Below, in pieces: positions 38,364 through 47,728 of a DNA stretch of 48,989 nucleotides. Under the pieces are notes generated by a model, which saw nothing but the letters and a program-made list of their open reading frames with translations, had not been told where the DNA came from and ran no database searches. The stretch comes from Gammaproteobacteria bacterium (lineage in GTDB: Bacteria > Pseudomonadota > Gammaproteobacteria > Steroidobacterales > Woeseiaceae): positions 1-48,989 of the forward strand of contig JAACFB010000029.1 in NCBI GenBank assembly GCA_009937615.1. The letters are read 5' to 3'. How positions within the stretch are numbered: position 1 is the stretch's first letter; each line of letters opens with the position of its first letter. The position numbers and the translations under genes are program-made.

Positions 38364-38855
38364 CTAGATGCATTTGAAGTACTCGAAGGGTTCCAGGCAG
38401 TCGTTGCACTGGTACGATGCCTTGCAGGCAGTCGAGCCGAATTCACTGACCGTGCGCGTGTTCCCGGACTCGCAGCGTGGGCAAGGGATTTTACGCTCGC
38501 CGAACAGCAGCTCGCGCTTCGTGCCTCCCTCAGCGGGCGGGGCGATGCCGTATGCCTTGAGCTTCCGGCGGCCGTCCGCCGAAATCCAGTCGGTCGTCCA
38601 GGCCGGCGTCAAAACGCGCTTTATGCGCACGCCCTCTATGCCCCGACAGCGCAGTGCATCAACGACGCTTTTTTCAATCACTTCCGTTGCGGGGCAACCC
38701 GAGTAAGTCGGCGCCAGCGCAACCGTCACGCCGCCATTGACCTCGACATCCCTGACAATGCCGAGGTCGGTGATCGACAGTACCGGTATCTCCGGGTCAG
38801 CGACCTCGCTGAGCCAGCCCAGGATTTCAACACGGCTGTGTCCTGCGGCTACCAA
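38364..38855 (-). CDS. paaD: Phenylacetate pathway protein PaaD
   Basis: The product has 163 residues, an N-terminal MIP18/SufT-like domain (ILGWLSEVADPEIPVLSITDLGIV, then PTYSGCPATEVI) plus a C-terminal cysteine cluster CPRCESGNT...CKASYQCNDC. PaaD is thought to help mature the iron-sulfur or diiron centre of the epoxidase. No ATG fits; TTG at 38855, overlapping the paaC stop, gives the family length. Confidence 0.9.
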   Translation of the reverse strand: MVAAGHSRVEILGWLSEVADPEIPVLSITDLGIVRDVEVNGGVTVALAPTYSGCPATEVIEKSVVDALRCRGIEGVRIKRVLTPAWTTDWISADGRRKLKAYGIAPPAEGGTKRELLFGERKIPCPRCESGNTRTVSEFGSTACKASYQCNDCLEPFEYFKCI

Positions 38856-39607
38856 CTCGCCCCCGGGTGCCTGCGCTGCAGGTACTGCATCTCGGCTATC
38901 ATGTAGCCGAAGTGTTCCGTATGCCGGCCTGCCTTGCCGCCCATGGCCATCCATCCGTCTTCAGGCATGGTCAGCGTCGCCTCGTCCAGGATCGTCTTGA
39001 CGTCCGTCTTCCACTGGTCGTGAATCGCCTCGAGATCCGGGCCGCCGTATTCGTCGGCGAACGTCCGGTCCACGACGTCGGGTGCGAAAAGCTCGCCCGT
39101 GTACTTCCAGAGACTGTCAACCGATCCCTGGACGCGAGCGTGGCTCTCCGCGGTACCGTCGCCCAGACGCACGATCCACTGTGTGTTGTGCCGCAGGTGA
39201 TAGCGGATTTCCTTCTCGGCGCGCGCCGCGATCTCGGCGATGCGTGCGTCCTTGCAGCCCTTGAGCGCGCCGAGCAACGACAGGTAGAAGGCGTCGAAAA
39301 ATACGAGTTTCGTGACCGAATCACCGAAATGGCCGTTTGGTTGCTCGATCAGCAGGCAGTTGCAGAACTCATTCTCATCGCGAAGGAAAGCGAAGTCGTC
39401 TTCACTCCGGCCTTTGCCCTCGAGTTCGCCGGCATACGTGTAGAACATGCGCGCCTGCCCGATGTAGTCGAGCGCAAAGTTCGCGTTGGCCAGTTCTTCC
39501 TCGAGTTCAGGGTATGCGGCCACGACCTCGACCATGCGCTGGCCGAGGATCAGCGCGTTATCGCCGAGCCGCGATACGTAGGCGAGCAAGGCAGCGTCGT
39601 AAGTCAC
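38849..39607 (-). CDS. paaC: Phenylacetyl-CoA epoxidase structural subunit PaaC
   Basis: The product has 252 residues. Ferritin-like helical subunit that pairs with the catalytic PaaA but does not itself hold a working diiron site. Motifs: RLGDNALILGQRMVE near the start, EEELANANFALDYIGQARM, and KEIRYHLRHNTQWIVRLGDGT. GTG start at 39607 overlaps the paaB stop (GTGA). Overlap with paaD downstream shows tight coupling. Confidence 0.94.
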   Translation of the reverse strand: MTYDAALLAYVSRLGDNALILGQRMVEVVAAYPELEEELANANFALDYIGQARMFYTYAGELEGKGRSEDDFAFLRDENEFCNCLLIEQPNGHFGDSVTKLVFFDAFYLSLLGALKGCKDARIAEIAARAEKEIRYHLRHNTQWIVRLGDGTAESHARVQGSVDSLWKYTGELFAPDVVDRTFADEYGGPDLEAIHDQWKTDVKTILDEATLTMPEDGWMAMGGKAGRHTEHFGYMIAEMQYLQRRHPGASW

Positions 39608-39891
39608 AGGTTCTCAACGCCTTCGGGCATGTCGTAAAACGTCGGGTGCCGGTAGATCTTGTCTTCAGCCGGCTCGAAGAATGCGGCTGTCTCGGCCGGG
39701 TCCGAGGCCACGATCTCGCTCGAGCGAACGACCCAGATACTGACGCCCTCGTTGCGGCGCGTGTAGGTGTCGCGTGCGGCGTCGAGCGCCATCTGGTCGT
39801 CAGCTGCGTGTATGCTGCCGGCGTGGCGATGACTTAGGCCCGACTTGGAGCGGATAAATACTTCATACAAAGGCCATTCTTTACTGGACAT
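39604..39891 (-). CDS. paaB: Phenylacetyl-CoA epoxidase subunit PaaB
   Basis: Small 95-residue bridging subunit of the PaaABCE complex. WPLYEVFIRSKSGLSHRHAGS and LDAARDTYTRRNEGVSIWVV are its family hallmarks. GAGGAG is well spaced before ATG 39891. It lies 10 bp after paaA and overlaps paaC. Confidence 0.95.
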   Translation of the reverse strand: MSSKEWPLYEVFIRSKSGLSHRHAGSIHAADDQMALDAARDTYTRRNEGVSIWVVRSSEIVASDPAETAAFFEPAEDKIYRHPTFYDMPEGVENL

Positions 39892-39901
39892 CGTTGTCTC
39901 C

Positions 39902-40894
39902 TCAGGCGGCGTGCCGGGCGGCCTGCTTGGCAGCATAGGCGCTGGCGGCGTCGCGAACCCACGCGCCGTCATCATGAGCCTTGCGCCGCTTGGCCATCCG
40001 CTGCTGGTTGCAAGGGCCGTTGCCGGCGAGCACGTCGATGAATTCCTGCCAGTCGATCTCACCGTGCCTGTAGTGACCCGTCTCCGCATCGTGCTCGAGG
40101 TCGTCGTCGGGCACCCTGAGCCCCAGAAATTCGGCCTGGGGCACAGTCACGTCAATGAACTTCTGCCGCAGCTCGTCGTTTGAGAAACGCTTGATCTTCC
40201 AGGCCATCGACTGGGCCGAGTGCTTCGAATTGATGTCGCTCGGTCCGAACATCATCAGCGACGGCCACCACCAGCGGTCGAGCGCATCCTGCGCCATGGC
40301 TTTCTGTTCTTTTGTGCCGTTGCAGAGTTCGACGAGAATGTCGTAGCCCTGGCGCTGGTGAAAACTCTCTTCCTTGCAGATCCGGACCATCGCCCGCGCG
40401 TAAGGGCCGTATGAGCAGCGACACAGCGGAATCTGGTTCATGATTGCAGCACCGTCGACGAGCCAGCCGATCGCGCCAATATCTGCCCAGGTCAACGTCG
40501 GGTAGTTGAAGATGCTGGAATACTTGGCTTTGCCGCTCAGCAGGTCGGCGACCATCTGGTCACGGGAGACACCGAGCGTCTCGGCGGCGCTGTAGAGATA
40601 AAGACCGTGTCCCGCCTCATCCTGGATCTTCGCGAGCAGGATCGCCTTGCGCTTCAAAGACGGTGCGCGCGTCAACCAGTTTCCCTCGGGCTGCATGCCG
40701 ATGATCTCGGAGTGCGCGTGCTGTGACATTTGGCGAATCAGGGTGCGGCGGTACGCCTCGGGCATCCAGTCCTTGGCCTCGATCTTTTCCTCGGCATCGA
40801 CGCGCTGCTGGAAAGCGGCAAGCTGCTCGGCCGTTTCGAGCGCATCCGGCTTCGCCGCCGGCCGCCCCTGCTGGTCCAGGCCTTGTGTATACAT
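39902..40894 (-). CDS. paaA: Phenylacetyl-CoA epoxidase catalytic subunit
   Basis: Diiron oxygenase subunit of 330 residues that forms ring-1,2-epoxyphenylacetyl-CoA. Metal-ligand motifs are visible in the four-helix bundle: [17 protein letters not shown] and [15 protein letters not shown]. The N-terminal [20 protein letters not shown] is highly conserved in PaaA. ATG 40894 with GGAGG 8 nt upstream. First gene of paaABCDE, with its own promoter region at 40895-41021. Confidence 0.96.
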   Translation of the reverse strand: MYTQGLDQQGRPAAKPDALETAEQLAAFQQRVDAEEKIEAKDWMPEAYRRTLIRQMSQHAHSEIIGMQPEGNWLTRAPSLKRKAILLAKIQDEAGHGLYLYSAAETLGVSRDQMVADLLSGKAKYSSIFNYPTLTWADIGAIGWLVDGAAIMNQIPLCRCSYGPYARAMVRICKEESFHQRQGYDILVELCNGTKEQKAMAQDALDRWWWPSLMMFGPSDINSKHSAQSMAWKIKRFSNDELRQKFIDVTVPQAEFLGLRVPDDDLEHDAETGHYRHGEIDWQEFIDVLAGNGPCNQQRMAKRRKAHDDGAWVRDAASAYAAKQAARHAA

Positions 40895-40980
40895 TCCGAT
40901 GCCTCCGGCGGGTTTGCGGCCGGGAGCCGCTAAAAAATGAAACTCGGCGCGGCGGGGCCGCAGCCAGTGTCCTGTCAAAA

Positions 40981-41020
40981 TGTCACATTTTTTATATTAT
41001 TTCAAGTATTTTTGTATCAC
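40981..41020 (-). promoter_or_regulatory. A/T-rich promoter/operator region of paaABCDE
   Basis: A low-GC island in GC-rich surroundings, between paaI and paaA. On the minus strand it begins GTGATACA (41020-41013), passes TTGAAA and TAATAT, and ends TGTGACA (40987-40981). The GTGATACA 8-mer recurs at the divergent paaZ promoter (42436-42443). A shared site next to a paaX gene suggests PaaX control. Confidence 0.55.
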
Positions 41021-41021
41021 T

Positions 41022-41450
41022 TTATCCACGATCTAGAATTGGCTCGCCGCGGCTGACCGAGCGGCCCCGGAAAAGCGCGACGAGTTCGTCTCGCTGGTTA
41101 AAAACCTCGATCGTGTAGAAGCCGGTACGACGGCCCCGGCGGTCCTCGCGGGCAATCGCCCGCAGCTCGTCGCCTGCATTCGAGGGCCGCAGGAAATCGA
41201 TATTTGCGGAGGCCGCAACGGTCAGATCGTCGTAAGCGTTGCAGGCGACCGCAAATGCCGTATCCGCGAGCGCGAAAACCATGCCGCCATGACAAATACC
41301 GAAGCCGTTAACCATGTCGTCGCGTACCCGCATCCGGGCGACGGCGGTGGCGGGCTCGGGCACCTCGAACTCAATGCCGAGGGACTTCGACGACCGGTCA
41401 TTCTGATACATCAAATCGGCGCATCGGCGCGCCCGCCCGAGTTCATCCAT
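41022..41450 (-). CDS. paaI: Hot-dog thioesterase PaaI
   Basis: The product has 142 residues. Hydrolyses CoA esters, thought to rescue stalled paa intermediates. HGGMVFALADTAFAVACN holds the catalytic Asp and Gly-rich helix of the PaaI family, preceded by NGFGICHGG. I use ATG 41450 (MDELG), with AGGTGG upstream. It lies 24 bp downstream of paaX on the same strand. Confidence 0.92.
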   Translation of the reverse strand: MDELGRARRCADLMYQNDRSSKSLGIEFEVPEPATAVARMRVRDDMVNGFGICHGGMVFALADTAFAVACNAYDDLTVAASANIDFLRPSNAGDELRAIAREDRRGRRTGFYTIEVFNQRDELVALFRGRSVSRGEPILDRG

Positions 41451-41474
41451 TGTGTCCCCCACCTCGTATTGAGA

Positions 41475-42395
41475 TCACCTGTCGAGTCCGCCAAAACGCT
41501 TCATGAATGCGCCCGATGGCGGCGGCAACGGTCCGTCCGCCGTCTCCATCGTCGCCGACAGGTAGTCGTCGGCCTCGCGGTAGACAGCCAGATACAGGTT
41601 ACGACAGAGCTGGTAGGCGGCCGTGCCGTGCCAGCCCGCAGGCAGTAGTTCAGCCGGTAGCTGGGGATCGCGCAGCAGCACCTTGCGGTATTCCTGGATC
41701 AGCAGGGTTCTTACGAGGAAAGCGGTCTGTGGCTTCACTGCCGTGTGCTTTCCATACGCCGCGATCAGCGGCCGAAAACGCTTTACGAAGCTTGCATAGC
41801 GCACATCGATGTCTTCGAGATTCCAGGCCGTTTGCGCCAGCTCGCGCATCGCCTCGGTGTTACGCATCGTCTGCGCCGACAGGATCGGCACGTCGCCGGC
41901 CAGGCCGAGACGACCGAGGGCTGTCTCCAGATCGGCATGGTCGGGTGCCGGATGCGCGAGCACGTTGCCCGACAGGATACCGAAGCCAAGCCAGCCGAGC
42001 TCCTTTTTCACCGCGTCTCGCGACTCAGCGTCGAGGCCCGCCAGCAGGACCAGGCACCAGTTGTGGTCCCAGCCGGTCGCCGGCTGACCGTAAATCTTGT
42101 TCGTCGCCTGCTCAAAGCGTCCGCGCCCCTCGTCTGTCAGGCTGTAGTAGCTGCGCCGGCCGATTTGAGTCGCCTGTAACCAATCGTCCTGAACGAGCCG
42201 AAATACCGAGGTGCGAACGAGGCGCTCACTGACACCGAAAGCTGCCATTGCTGTGATCAGGCTGCCCAGCCACACGGTGCCGCCGCGCGGCGCTATCGAA
42301 TCGCCGAACACCGTCGTAATCAGCGACCCCGTACGCAATGTGCGGCGCGAACTGAACTCGGCAACGAGTTTCTGACTGGCGGACTCGATCGTCAT
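41475..42395 (-). CDS. paaX: Phenylacetyl-CoA-responsive repressor PaaX
   Basis: GntR-like winged-helix repressor of 306 residues. DNA-binding part: GGTVWLGSLITAMAAFGVSERLVRTSVFRLVQDDWL, then a YYSLTDEGRGRFEQA beta hairpin. The C-terminal PaaX domain follows with GWDHNWCLVLLAG and LGFGILSGNVLAHP. The family releases DNA on binding phenylacetyl-CoA. The gene is divergent from paaZ and upstream of paaI, so it can control both directions. The start is ATG 42395, or GTG 42404. Confidence 0.93.
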   Translation of the reverse strand: MTIESASQKLVAEFSSRRTLRTGSLITTVFGDSIAPRGGTVWLGSLITAMAAFGVSERLVRTSVFRLVQDDWLQATQIGRRSYYSLTDEGRGRFEQATNKIYGQPATGWDHNWCLVLLAGLDAESRDAVKKELGWLGFGILSGNVLAHPAPDHADLETALGRLGLAGDVPILSAQTMRNTEAMRELAQTAWNLEDIDVRYASFVKRFRPLIAAYGKHTAVKPQTAFLVRTLLIQEYRKVLLRDPQLPAELLPAGWHGTAAYQLCRNLYLAVYREADDYLSATMETADGPLPPPSGAFMKRFGGLDR

Positions 42396-42407
42396 GGTAG
42401 GCACGGC

Positions 42408-42473
42408 TTGCGCTTGGACCACATCACCGTATATTGTGATACAGGTTTTTTCAAATATCTTTTTTTTTGTATC
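42408..42473 (+). promoter_or_regulatory. paaZ promoter with PaaX-box-like operator
   Basis: TTGCGC (42408-42413) and TATATT (42430-42435), spaced 16, make a plausible sigma-70 promoter. TGTGATACA (42435-42443) follows the -10 box, and TGTATC (42468-42473) faces it further on. ATTGTGATACAGGTT agrees at 12 of 15 positions with the E. coli PaaX consensus as I remember it (WWTRTGATTCGCGWT). A T-run and no ribosome site precede the paaZ ATG. Confidence 0.55.
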
Positions 42474-42474
42474 T

Positions 42475-44526
42475 ATGAATAAGCTAGGCAACCTGGTACA
42501 GGATCGCTGGACCCATGGTGACGGCGACGGCCGCGTGCTGACGTCGGCCGTCACGGGTGAACCGGTCGCAGCGATCACGAGCGACGGGCTCGACTTCAAG
42601 GCGATGCTCGATTACGCGAGATCCGTCGGCGGGCCGAATCTCCGCAAACTGACCTTTCACGAACGCGGCGACATGCTCAAGGCGCTGGCGCAGCACCTCA
42701 ATGAAATCAAGGCGGAATTCTATGCGCTGTCGAGCGCAACGGGCGCGACCAGGCGCGATAGCTGGCCCGACATCGACGGCGGCATTTCGACGATGTTCGT
42801 GTTTTCGAGCAAAGGCCGCCGCGAGATGCCTAATGACCAGGTCTATCTCGACGGCAATGTAGAGCAGCTGTCCAGAAACGGCACGTTTGTCGGCCAGCAC
42901 ATCTATACGCCCAAGCTCGGCGCCGCGATCCACATCAACGCATTCAACTTCCCCTGCTGGGGCATGCTCGAAAAACTCGCGCCGACGCTGCTGGCCGGTG
43001 TGCCGGCCATCGTCAAACCAGCCTCGAGCACGGCCTACCTGACCGAGCTGATGGTACGCCGCATGGTCGAGTCGGGGATCCTGCCCAGCGGCAGCGTACA
43101 GCTGATTTGCGGCGGCGTCGGCGACCTGTTCGATCACCTAGACTGCCAGGACACGATAGCGTTTACGGGCTCCAAGCACACGGCCGAGAAACTCCAGCAG
43201 CATCCGCGCGTAATCAGCGAATCAGTTGCTTTCACAGCCGAGACCGATTCGCTCAACATGTCGATACTGGGGCCCGACGCGACGCCGGGAACGCCCGAAT
43301 TCGATCTTTATATCCAGGAAGTCCGCAACGAGATGGTCGCGAAGGCCGGGCAGAAATGCACGGCGATCCGGCGCATCATAGCGCCGGCCGGGATTGCCGG
43401 CGATGTCGTCAAAGCGTTATCCGCGGCACTCGGTGAAGTTCGCATCGGCAACCCGGCCAGCGCGGACGTCGACATGGGCGCTCTGGCAAGCCAGGGGCAG
43501 CGCGACGAAGTCCGCGAGCGTGTTGCCGACCTGTCGGCTGAGGCCGAAGTCGTCTTCGGCGGCAACGACACGTTCGACGTTGTTGACGCCGATAGCAGGA
43601 TAGGCGCGTTCTTCATGCCGACGCTGCTCATGTGCGAGAAACCCCTGACATCGACAGCCGTGCACTCGGTCGAAGCGTTCGGCCCGGTCAGCACGGTGCT
43701 GCCCTACGGCAGCCTCGACGAGGCGGTCGAACTTGCGAAGCTCGGCGAAGGCAGCCTGGCCGGCTCGATCATCACGAACGACAATAATGTCGCGCGCGAA
43801 CTCGTACTCGGCACGGCGGCCTACCACGGTCGCATGATCGTGATTAACCGGCACTGCGCCGCCGAATCGACAGGGCACGGATCTCCCCTCGCCCACCTCG
43901 TGCACGGCGGCCCGGGGCGCGCGGGCGGCGGCGAGGAAATGGGCGGCGTACGCGGCGTACTTCATTACATGCAGCGCACGGCGATTCAGGGCTCACCCGA
44001 GACCCTGTCGCGCATCGGCCACCGCTGGATTCGCGGTGCGGATGAGCGCGACCCGGGCGTGCACCCCTTTCGCAAGACCTTCGAGCAGCTCGAACTTGGC
44101 GACACGTTCAGGAGCAAATCCCGAAACGTTACGCTCGATGACATCAATCACTTCGCCGAGTTCACCGGCGACACGTTTTATGCGCACATGGACGAGGCGG
44201 CGGCGGCGAAAAATCCATTTTTCGAGGGCCGGGTAGCGCATGGCTACCTGATCGTATCGTTTGCAGCCGGCCTGTTCGTGGACCCGGATTTTGGTCCCGT
44301 GCTCGCGAACTACGGGGTCGACAACCTGCGCTTCCTGACGCCGCTCAATTATGACGATACGATGGCCGTGCGCCTTACCTGCAAGCAAAAAACCTTGCGT
44401 GGCGACAGCGGTTACGGCGAAGTGCGCTGGGATGCCGAGGTAACGAACCAGAACGATGAAATCGTCGCCCAGTATGACGTGCTGACAATGGTCGCCACCG
44501 ATGCGCACTGGGCGTCGGTCCGGTAA
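42475..44526 (+). CDS. paaZ: Bifunctional oxepin-CoA hydrolase / semialdehyde dehydrogenase PaaZ
   Basis: Opens the oxepin-CoA ring and oxidises the resulting aldehyde. It has 683 residues, the family length. N-terminal aldehyde dehydrogenase with Glu256 (AFTAETDSL) and Cys295 (GQKCTAIRR), the same numbering as E. coli PaaZ as I recall it. C-terminal MaoC-type hydratase (about 550-680) with [15 protein letters not shown] and [13 protein letters not shown]. Complete and apparently active. It is divergent from paaX. The ATG has no ribosome site upstream, which is odd for a well-expressed enzyme. Confidence 0.96.
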   Translation: MNKLGNLVQDRWTHGDGDGRVLTSAVTGEPVAAITSDGLDFKAMLDYARSVGGPNLRKLTFHERGDMLKALAQHLNEIKAEFYALSSATGATRRDSWPDIDGGISTMFVFSSKGRREMPNDQVYLDGNVEQLSRNGTFVGQHIYTPKLGAAIHINAFNFPCWGMLEKLAPTLLAGVPAIVKPASSTAYLTELMVRRMVESGILPSGSVQLICGGVGDLFDHLDCQDTIAFTGSKHTAEKLQQHPRVISESVAFTAETDSLNMSILGPDATPGTPEFDLYIQEVRNEMVAKAGQKCTAIRRIIAPAGIAGDVVKALSAALGEVRIGNPASADVDMGALASQGQRDEVRERVADLSAEAEVVFGGNDTFDVVDADSRIGAFFMPTLLMCEKPLTSTAVHSVEAFGPVSTVLPYGSLDEAVELAKLGEGSLAGSIITNDNNVARELVLGTAAYHGRMIVINRHCAAESTGHGSPLAHLVHGGPGRAGGGEEMGGVRGVLHYMQRTAIQGSPETLSRIGHRWIRGADERDPGVHPFRKTFEQLELGDTFRSKSRNVTLDDINHFAEFTGDTFYAHMDEAAAAKNPFFEGRVAHGYLIVSFAAGLFVDPDFGPVLANYGVDNLRFLTPLNYDDTMAVRLTCKQKTLRGDSGYGEVRWDAEVTNQNDEIVAQYDVLTMVATDAHWASVR

Positions 44527-44537
44527 CCGGAACCGCG

Positions 44538-45566
44538 TTACTCGTCTTCCGTGAGCCCCAGGCGCTCGTGCATGATCGGGCTCGTCGTCGTGTACTGCAC
44601 GTGCACTTTCTTGTCGGGCTCGATGCGCTGCTTGATCGCGAAAGCCGCCAGCGCCGCTTCATGAAACCCGCACAGGATGAGTTTTTTCTTGCCGGGATAA
44701 TAGTTGATGTCCCCAACCGCGTGGATGCCCGGCGTCGACGTCTCGAACTTCTCGGTATCGACGTTGATCGTTTTGCGATTGATGTCGAGCCCCCATTCCG
44801 CTATCGGACCTAGCTTGGGTGCCAAACCGAAAAACACCAGCGCGTGATCCGCAGCAACCGTGAATGACTCGCCTGCCTTGTTCTCGATCACGACCGATTT
44901 CAACGCGCCGCTATCGCCCTGCAGCTCGGTTGCCTTTGCGTTCTCGATGACATCGATCTTGCAGGCCGCAGCAAGTTCTCGCATTTTAGCGACGGATGCC
45001 TCAACGGCTCTGTATTCATCACGCCGATGCACGAGCGTGATGTGCTCGGCGATGTTGACCAGCTCGAGAACCCAGTCGAGTGCCGAGTCGCCGCCACCCA
45101 GTATGACAAGCTTCTTACCAGCGAACTGCTGCGGGTCTCTGACCCGGTAGTGCACGCAACGGTCAGCGAACTCTTCCACGCCCCGCGCGCGCAGCGGGCG
45201 CGGCTGAAACGACCCCACGCCGGCCGCGATGACAACCGCTTTCGCTTCGAACTCCGTGCCGTTACTGGTCTTGATATGGAACGTGTCGCCCGTCGGCTGA
45301 ACTTCGGCGACCTCTTCACCGAGATGCATGCCGTAATCGAAGGGCTCGATCTGCTTGAGCAGGTTCTGTGTCAATTCCTCACCCGTGCAAACCGGAATGC
45401 CCGGAATGTCGTAGATCGGCTTGTCCGGATACAGCTCGGCGCACTGGCCGCCGGGCTCGCGAATGGAGTCCACGATCTCGGCGTTGAGGCCGAGCAGCCC
45501 GAGTTCGAATACCTGGAACAGGCCACAAGGCCCTGCTCCGACAATGACAACATCCGTTTTGATCAT
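44538..45566 (-). CDS. Thioredoxin reductase-like ferredoxin/flavodoxin-NADP+ reductase
   Basis: FAD/NADPH enzyme of 342 residues. FAD Rossmann motif VVIVGAGPCGLF at the N-terminus; NADPH motif VILGGGDSALDWV mid-protein; C-terminal GIHAVGDINYYPGKKKLILCGFHEAALAAF. It lacks the CxxC redox pair of true thioredoxin reductases, matching the TrxR-type FNR family. It overlaps the Gfo/Idh/MocA gene by 4 bp and is convergent with paaZ at 11 bp. Partner ferredoxin is not in the window. Confidence 0.88.
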   Translation of the reverse strand: MIKTDVVIVGAGPCGLFQVFELGLLGLNAEIVDSIREPGGQCAELYPDKPIYDIPGIPVCTGEELTQNLLKQIEPFDYGMHLGEEVAEVQPTGDTFHIKTSNGTEFEAKAVVIAAGVGSFQPRPLRARGVEEFADRCVHYRVRDPQQFAGKKLVILGGGDSALDWVLELVNIAEHITLVHRRDEYRAVEASVAKMRELAAACKIDVIENAKATELQGDSGALKSVVIENKAGESFTVAADHALVFFGLAPKLGPIAEWGLDINRKTINVDTEKFETSTPGIHAVGDINYYPGKKKLILCGFHEAALAAFAIKQRIEPDKKVHVQYTTTSPIMHERLGLTEDE

Positions 45567-46567
45567 GATTTCCTGCCGACCTTTCGCGGGGTCGAGCGTA
45601 AGCCCGCCATTTCAACTATCGCATCGAGTACGCGCATATTACCGATCGCATCGGCCCCGTCCAGCAGTGGGCCGGTTCTGCCGCCTAGAGCGTCGACAAC
45701 ATGCTGGAGCTGGTGGTAATAGGTGGACTTGCCCTGGACCTGTTCGCAGCGACTTCCCGCAGCGGTTTCAACGACGAGCGCGTGACCGGCATGCGGGGCC
45801 AGCGGATTATCGACGATCAGCCGGCCGGTTTCGCCTGTCACAGAAAGCCTGGCGTCGAGCCTGTCCGGAAGGCTCCCGGCCATGGCGCACTGCACCCGTG
45901 CAATTACGCCGCTTGAAAAACCCAGCTCAGCCTCGGCCATAATGTCGACGCCGCTGCGATGCAGCTCCGCTTCAGCCGAAAGTACGACCGGATCCTCACC
46001 GATCAGTGTGCGCACCCAGTGCACCGGGTAACAGCCAAGGTCCATCAATGCGCCGCCGCCTAGCTCCGGGTGATAACGCAGTTCTTCGTCGTCGAATGCG
46101 ATCGGTACCCGAAAATGCGCGCGCAAATTCCGGATGGCACCGATCTCACCGGTCCGCAGTATCTCAATGACCCTCGCAAACAGTGGATGAAAGCGGTAGT
46201 GAAAAGCCTCCATCAAGAACCCGCCTGTCGCGGCCGACGCATCAACCATCTCCCTGGCTTCCCCGGCGTTCATCGCGAATGGTTTTTCACACAGCACGTG
46301 CTTGCCGGCCCCCAGCGCGGCGATCGTCCACTCCTTGTGGGCGCTCGGCGGCAGGCCGTTGTAAACAAGATCGACGTCGTCGCTCGCGACCAGGGCCGCA
46401 TAATCGGGCTCCACGCCCGGAATCCCGTATTCGTCCGCATACGCCCGCGAACGCGCCATCGAGCGCGCTGCCACGCGGGTTACGGCAGCCCCTGCGATCT
46501 CCAGGGCGGGCGCGATGACTGCCTCCCGCGCAATACGCGAGGCGCCAAGTAAGCCGATACGAATCAT
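45563..46567 (-). CDS. Gfo/Idh/MocA-family dehydrogenase
   Basis: NAD(P)-dependent oxidoreductase of 334 residues. N-terminal Rossmann fold with IGLLGASRIAREAVIAPA; the family EKP motif in GKHVLCEKPFAMNAGEA; C-terminal alpha/beta domain with FHYRFHPLF and GGGALMDLGCYPVHW. Likely acts on a sugar, cyclitol or dihydrodiol; dimeric dihydrodiol dehydrogenases have a similar FHYRFHPLF block. Overlaps the reductase that follows by 4 bp. Confidence 0.85.
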   Translation of the reverse strand: MIRIGLLGASRIAREAVIAPALEIAGAAVTRVAARSMARSRAYADEYGIPGVEPDYAALVASDDVDLVYNGLPPSAHKEWTIAALGAGKHVLCEKPFAMNAGEAREMVDASAATGGFLMEAFHYRFHPLFARVIEILRTGEIGAIRNLRAHFRVPIAFDDEELRYHPELGGGALMDLGCYPVHWVRTLIGEDPVVLSAEAELHRSGVDIMAEAELGFSSGVIARVQCAMAGSLPDRLDARLSVTGETGRLIVDNPLAPHAGHALVVETAAGSRCEQVQGKSTYYHQLQHVVDALGGRTGPLLDGADAIGNMRVLDAIVEMAGLRSTPRKVGRKS

Positions 46568-46692
46568 GTTGTGATCATAGCCCGAGTCGAATCCAATACT
46601 GAACGAACTTGAGCTTTCGGCAGGTCAGCCGGAAAATTACAGTAAACTGGTGCCCAGGCTTCCCTTCGCCACTGGATAAACACGAGCAAGCG

Positions 46693-47667
46693 ATGTCGAA
46701 AGCAATACGAATCTGCGAATTTGGCGGTCCTGAAGTCCTGCAGTGGGAGGCCGTCGACGTGCCAGAACCCGGCGAAGGCGAGGCACGAATCCGCCACACG
46801 GCCATCGGTCTCAACTTCATCGACGTCTACCACCGTACCGGGCTGTACCCGATGGAATTGCCAAGCGGTCTCGGCCGCGAGGCTGCAGGCGTTGTCGAAG
46901 TGGTCGGTCCGGGCGTGACCGATATTGCGGTCGGGGACCGGGTCATCTACTCGGGAGGGCCGCTCGGTTCGTATGCGGATGCACGAACTCTGGACGCATC
47001 ACTGCTGGTGCCGATACCGGCGCCCGTCTCTGACGAAATTGCGGCCGCGGTATTCCTCAAAGGCCTCACGGCCTGGTACCTGCTGCACCATAGCTACGCG
47101 GTGAAGCCCGGAGACCCCGTGCTCGTTTACGCCGCGGCCGGCGGCGTCGGCTCGATAGCGACCCAGTGGGCGAAACGCCTCGGCGCGATTGTGATCGGCA
47201 TCGTCGGCACGGATGAAAAGGCAAAACTCGCGAAGGCAAACGGCTGTGATCACGTCCTGATGGCCGACGATCCGGAGCTGTCCGCCACGGTAAAACAGCT
47301 CACGGCTGGCGACGGCGTGGCCGCGGTTTACGATTCCGTTGGCAAGGACACGTTCATGGCGTCGCTCGACTGCCTGCGTCCGCACGGCACGATGGTTACC
47401 TATGGCAATTCGTCCGGGGCGGTCGAACCGTTCGCGCCCGCCGAACTCGCAAAGCGCGGCTCTCTGTACGTGACCCGGCCGATCCTCGAGCATTTCATCC
47501 CGACACGCGCGAAACTGCTCGAGGCCGCGGATACGCTGTTTACGTTCATCCGGAACGACAACCCCGATATTCGCATCGGCCAGACATACGCGCTCCAGGA
47601 CGCAGCGGAGGCGCATCGCGATCTCGAAGGCCGTAAAACCGTCGGATCGACGGTACTATTACCCTGA
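46693..47667 (+). CDS. qor: NADPH:quinone reductase-like MDR protein
   Basis: Medium-chain dehydrogenase/reductase of 324 residues, zinc-free Qor class. Substrate half: GLNFIDVYHRTGLYPMELPSGLGREAAG. Cofactor half: VLVYAAAGGVGSIATQWAKRLGA. C-terminal GSLYVTRPILEHFI block is typical of Qor. Reduces quinones or enals. The start is ATG 46693 (MSKAIRICEFGG); an upstream extension in frame is not conserved. Divergent from the Gfo/Idh/MocA gene. Confidence 0.9.
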   Translation: MSKAIRICEFGGPEVLQWEAVDVPEPGEGEARIRHTAIGLNFIDVYHRTGLYPMELPSGLGREAAGVVEVVGPGVTDIAVGDRVIYSGGPLGSYADARTLDASLLVPIPAPVSDEIAAAVFLKGLTAWYLLHHSYAVKPGDPVLVYAAAGGVGSIATQWAKRLGAIVIGIVGTDEKAKLAKANGCDHVLMADDPELSATVKQLTAGDGVAAVYDSVGKDTFMASLDCLRPHGTMVTYGNSSGAVEPFAPAELAKRGSLYVTRPILEHFIPTRAKLLEAADTLFTFIRNDNPDIRIGQTYALQDAAEAHRDLEGRKTVGSTVLLP

Positions 47668-47728
47668 TCCCGGACCGGCGGGAACGAGGACACGAGGCAA
47701 GCAAATTGATCAGCGAGGGGGAGCGATC

